In this document: positions 38,830 to 39,364 of the stretch, one piece after another | Position numbering within the stretch: position 1 is the first letter of the stretch | Layout: each line of letters opens with the position of its first letter | NCBI GenBank assembly: GCA_002067795.1 | Contig: MVQI01000013.1 | Location: 1-39,364 of the forward strand | Source: Methanosaeta sp. PtaB.Bin039 | GTDB taxonomy: Archaea; Halobacteriota; Methanosarcinia; Methanotrichales; Methanotrichaceae | Reading direction: 5' to 3' | Length of the DNA: 39,364 nucleotides | Notes under the pieces: generated by a model | The model's input: the letters and a program-made list of their open reading frames with translations, nothing else | Told to the model about the DNA's origin: nothing | Databases searched by the model: none | Made by a program: the position numbers and the translations under genes

Positions 38830-39364
38830 CTACCCTCCTCTTTTCTCTCTCTGGATTGTATATCCGGCTTTTGCGAGTATCTGCATAGCATCTGAGATAT
38901 TTATCTCGGTTGGTGAGGAAGTACCAACTCTATTATTTCTCTTGGGTTTGGCTGATTCAGAATCCACAAACCTCTCCTTGCAGATGATCAGGTGATGCAG
39001 TATACAGACTATTTTTCTTGCCAGCGCTACAATAGCGACCTTTGATCCGCGTTTAGCTTTAATCTTTGTGTAGAATCTCTTCATCTTAGAATTGCTTTTT
39101 GTCCTTGAGGCGGCGTGAGCGACCTCGATCAGCATCCTTCTGACATGAGGAGATCCACGCTTGGTGATATGTCCATTGATCTGCTTTCCGGCTGATTGGT
39201 ATACAGAAGGCACTAAGCCGCAATAAGCGGCCAGTTGCTCGCCTGTCTTGAAATCCGCGAAGTTCCCGATTTCAGCCAGAATAGTCGATGCAGAAACGGC
39301 ACCCATTCCAGGAATCGACATGGCAATATCCAGATCTTCCTGCTTTCTTGACATAATATGCTGG
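38830..39364 (-). mobile_element. IS110-family transposase, 3' part (runs off the window)
   Basis: C-terminal Transposase_20 region of an IS110-type DEDD/serine recombinase: MSIPGMGAVSASTILAEIGNFADFKTGEQLAAYCGLVPSV (helix-hairpin-helix), then INGHITKRGSPHVRRMLIEVA with the conserved serine, then KRGSKVAIVALARKIVCILHHLI. The frame stays open to the window end, so the N-terminal DEDD domain is outside. Only 59 bases separate its stop from the orc1 stop, so the element's right end lies within 38771-38829. IS110 elements use a non-coding bridge RNA; with so little room at this end, that RNA would be at the other end, outside the window. AT-rich relative to neighbours. Confidence 0.9.

Overview
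The window is archaeal and almost certainly comes from a methanogen of the Methanosarcinales/Methanotrichales type (Methanothrix/Methanosaeta-like; the genus is an inference). It encodes both subunits of topoisomerase VI, RPA-type single-strand binding proteins, PCNA, the primase large subunit, Orc1/Cdc6, transcription factor S, an archaeal histone, GatE, Nop5, and a methanogenesis marker 8 (DUF2099) protein. Promoters are TATA-box type, and GGTGA/GGAGG ribosome-binding sites are frequent. Most of the window is GC-rich (by eye somewhat under 60%). Two stretches are clearly AT-richer: about 20.88-26.4 kb and about 29.95-30.8 kb.

Layout. 0-4.6 kb: MscS channel, then on the minus strand EngB, CTP synthase, a membrane protein with an Ig-like N-terminus, and Trm112. 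4.6-10.2 kb: a minus-strand genome-maintenance block (RPA with three tandem OB repeats plus a zinc finger, RPA-associated protein, stand-alone Lrp/AsnC ligand domain, Top6B, Top6A). 10.3-13.1 kb: Nop5, a secreted protein of unknown function, and methanogenesis marker 8. 13.4-17.9 kb: winged-helix regulator, FtsZ, then a compact three-gene unit made of a winged-helix protein, an ATP-dependent DNA ligase homologue that has lost its catalytic lysine and C-terminal domain, and an SPL-like radical SAM protein. 18.2-20.5 kb: secreted SdrD-B-like protein, a structured intergenic hairpin, chorismate synthase.

20.9-26.3 kb is the most interesting region: a candidate RiPP (ribosomally made, post-translationally modified peptide) locus. 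It has two radical SAM/SPASM peptide maturases, an ABC exporter and, in the stretch between them that looks empty in a normal gene call, a tandem family of very short cysteine- and tryptophan-rich precursor genes. Two copies look intact (37 and 44 aa). One has lost its start codon (ATG to AGG), one is frameshifted and one is decayed. They share the leader motif FAEL[IV]KGSD and a core motif WC[LWF]P[MW]. A TATA box with an adjoining 15-bp perfect palindrome lies just upstream of the first copy.

26.5-30.8 kb: XRE regulator/membrane-protein pair, MoeA-PBP fusion, hotdog thioesterase, and an AT-rich solitary DUF106/EMC3-like gene. 30.8-33.2 kb: TFS, PCNA, PriL and a newly noticed 50-aa gene on the minus strand. 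33.2-34.8 kb: an ACT-domain protein, two strong hairpins, and a glutaredoxin-like/Cys-rich pair. 35.3-38.8 kb: histone, GatE, Orc1/Cdc6. The window ends inside an IS110-family transposase.
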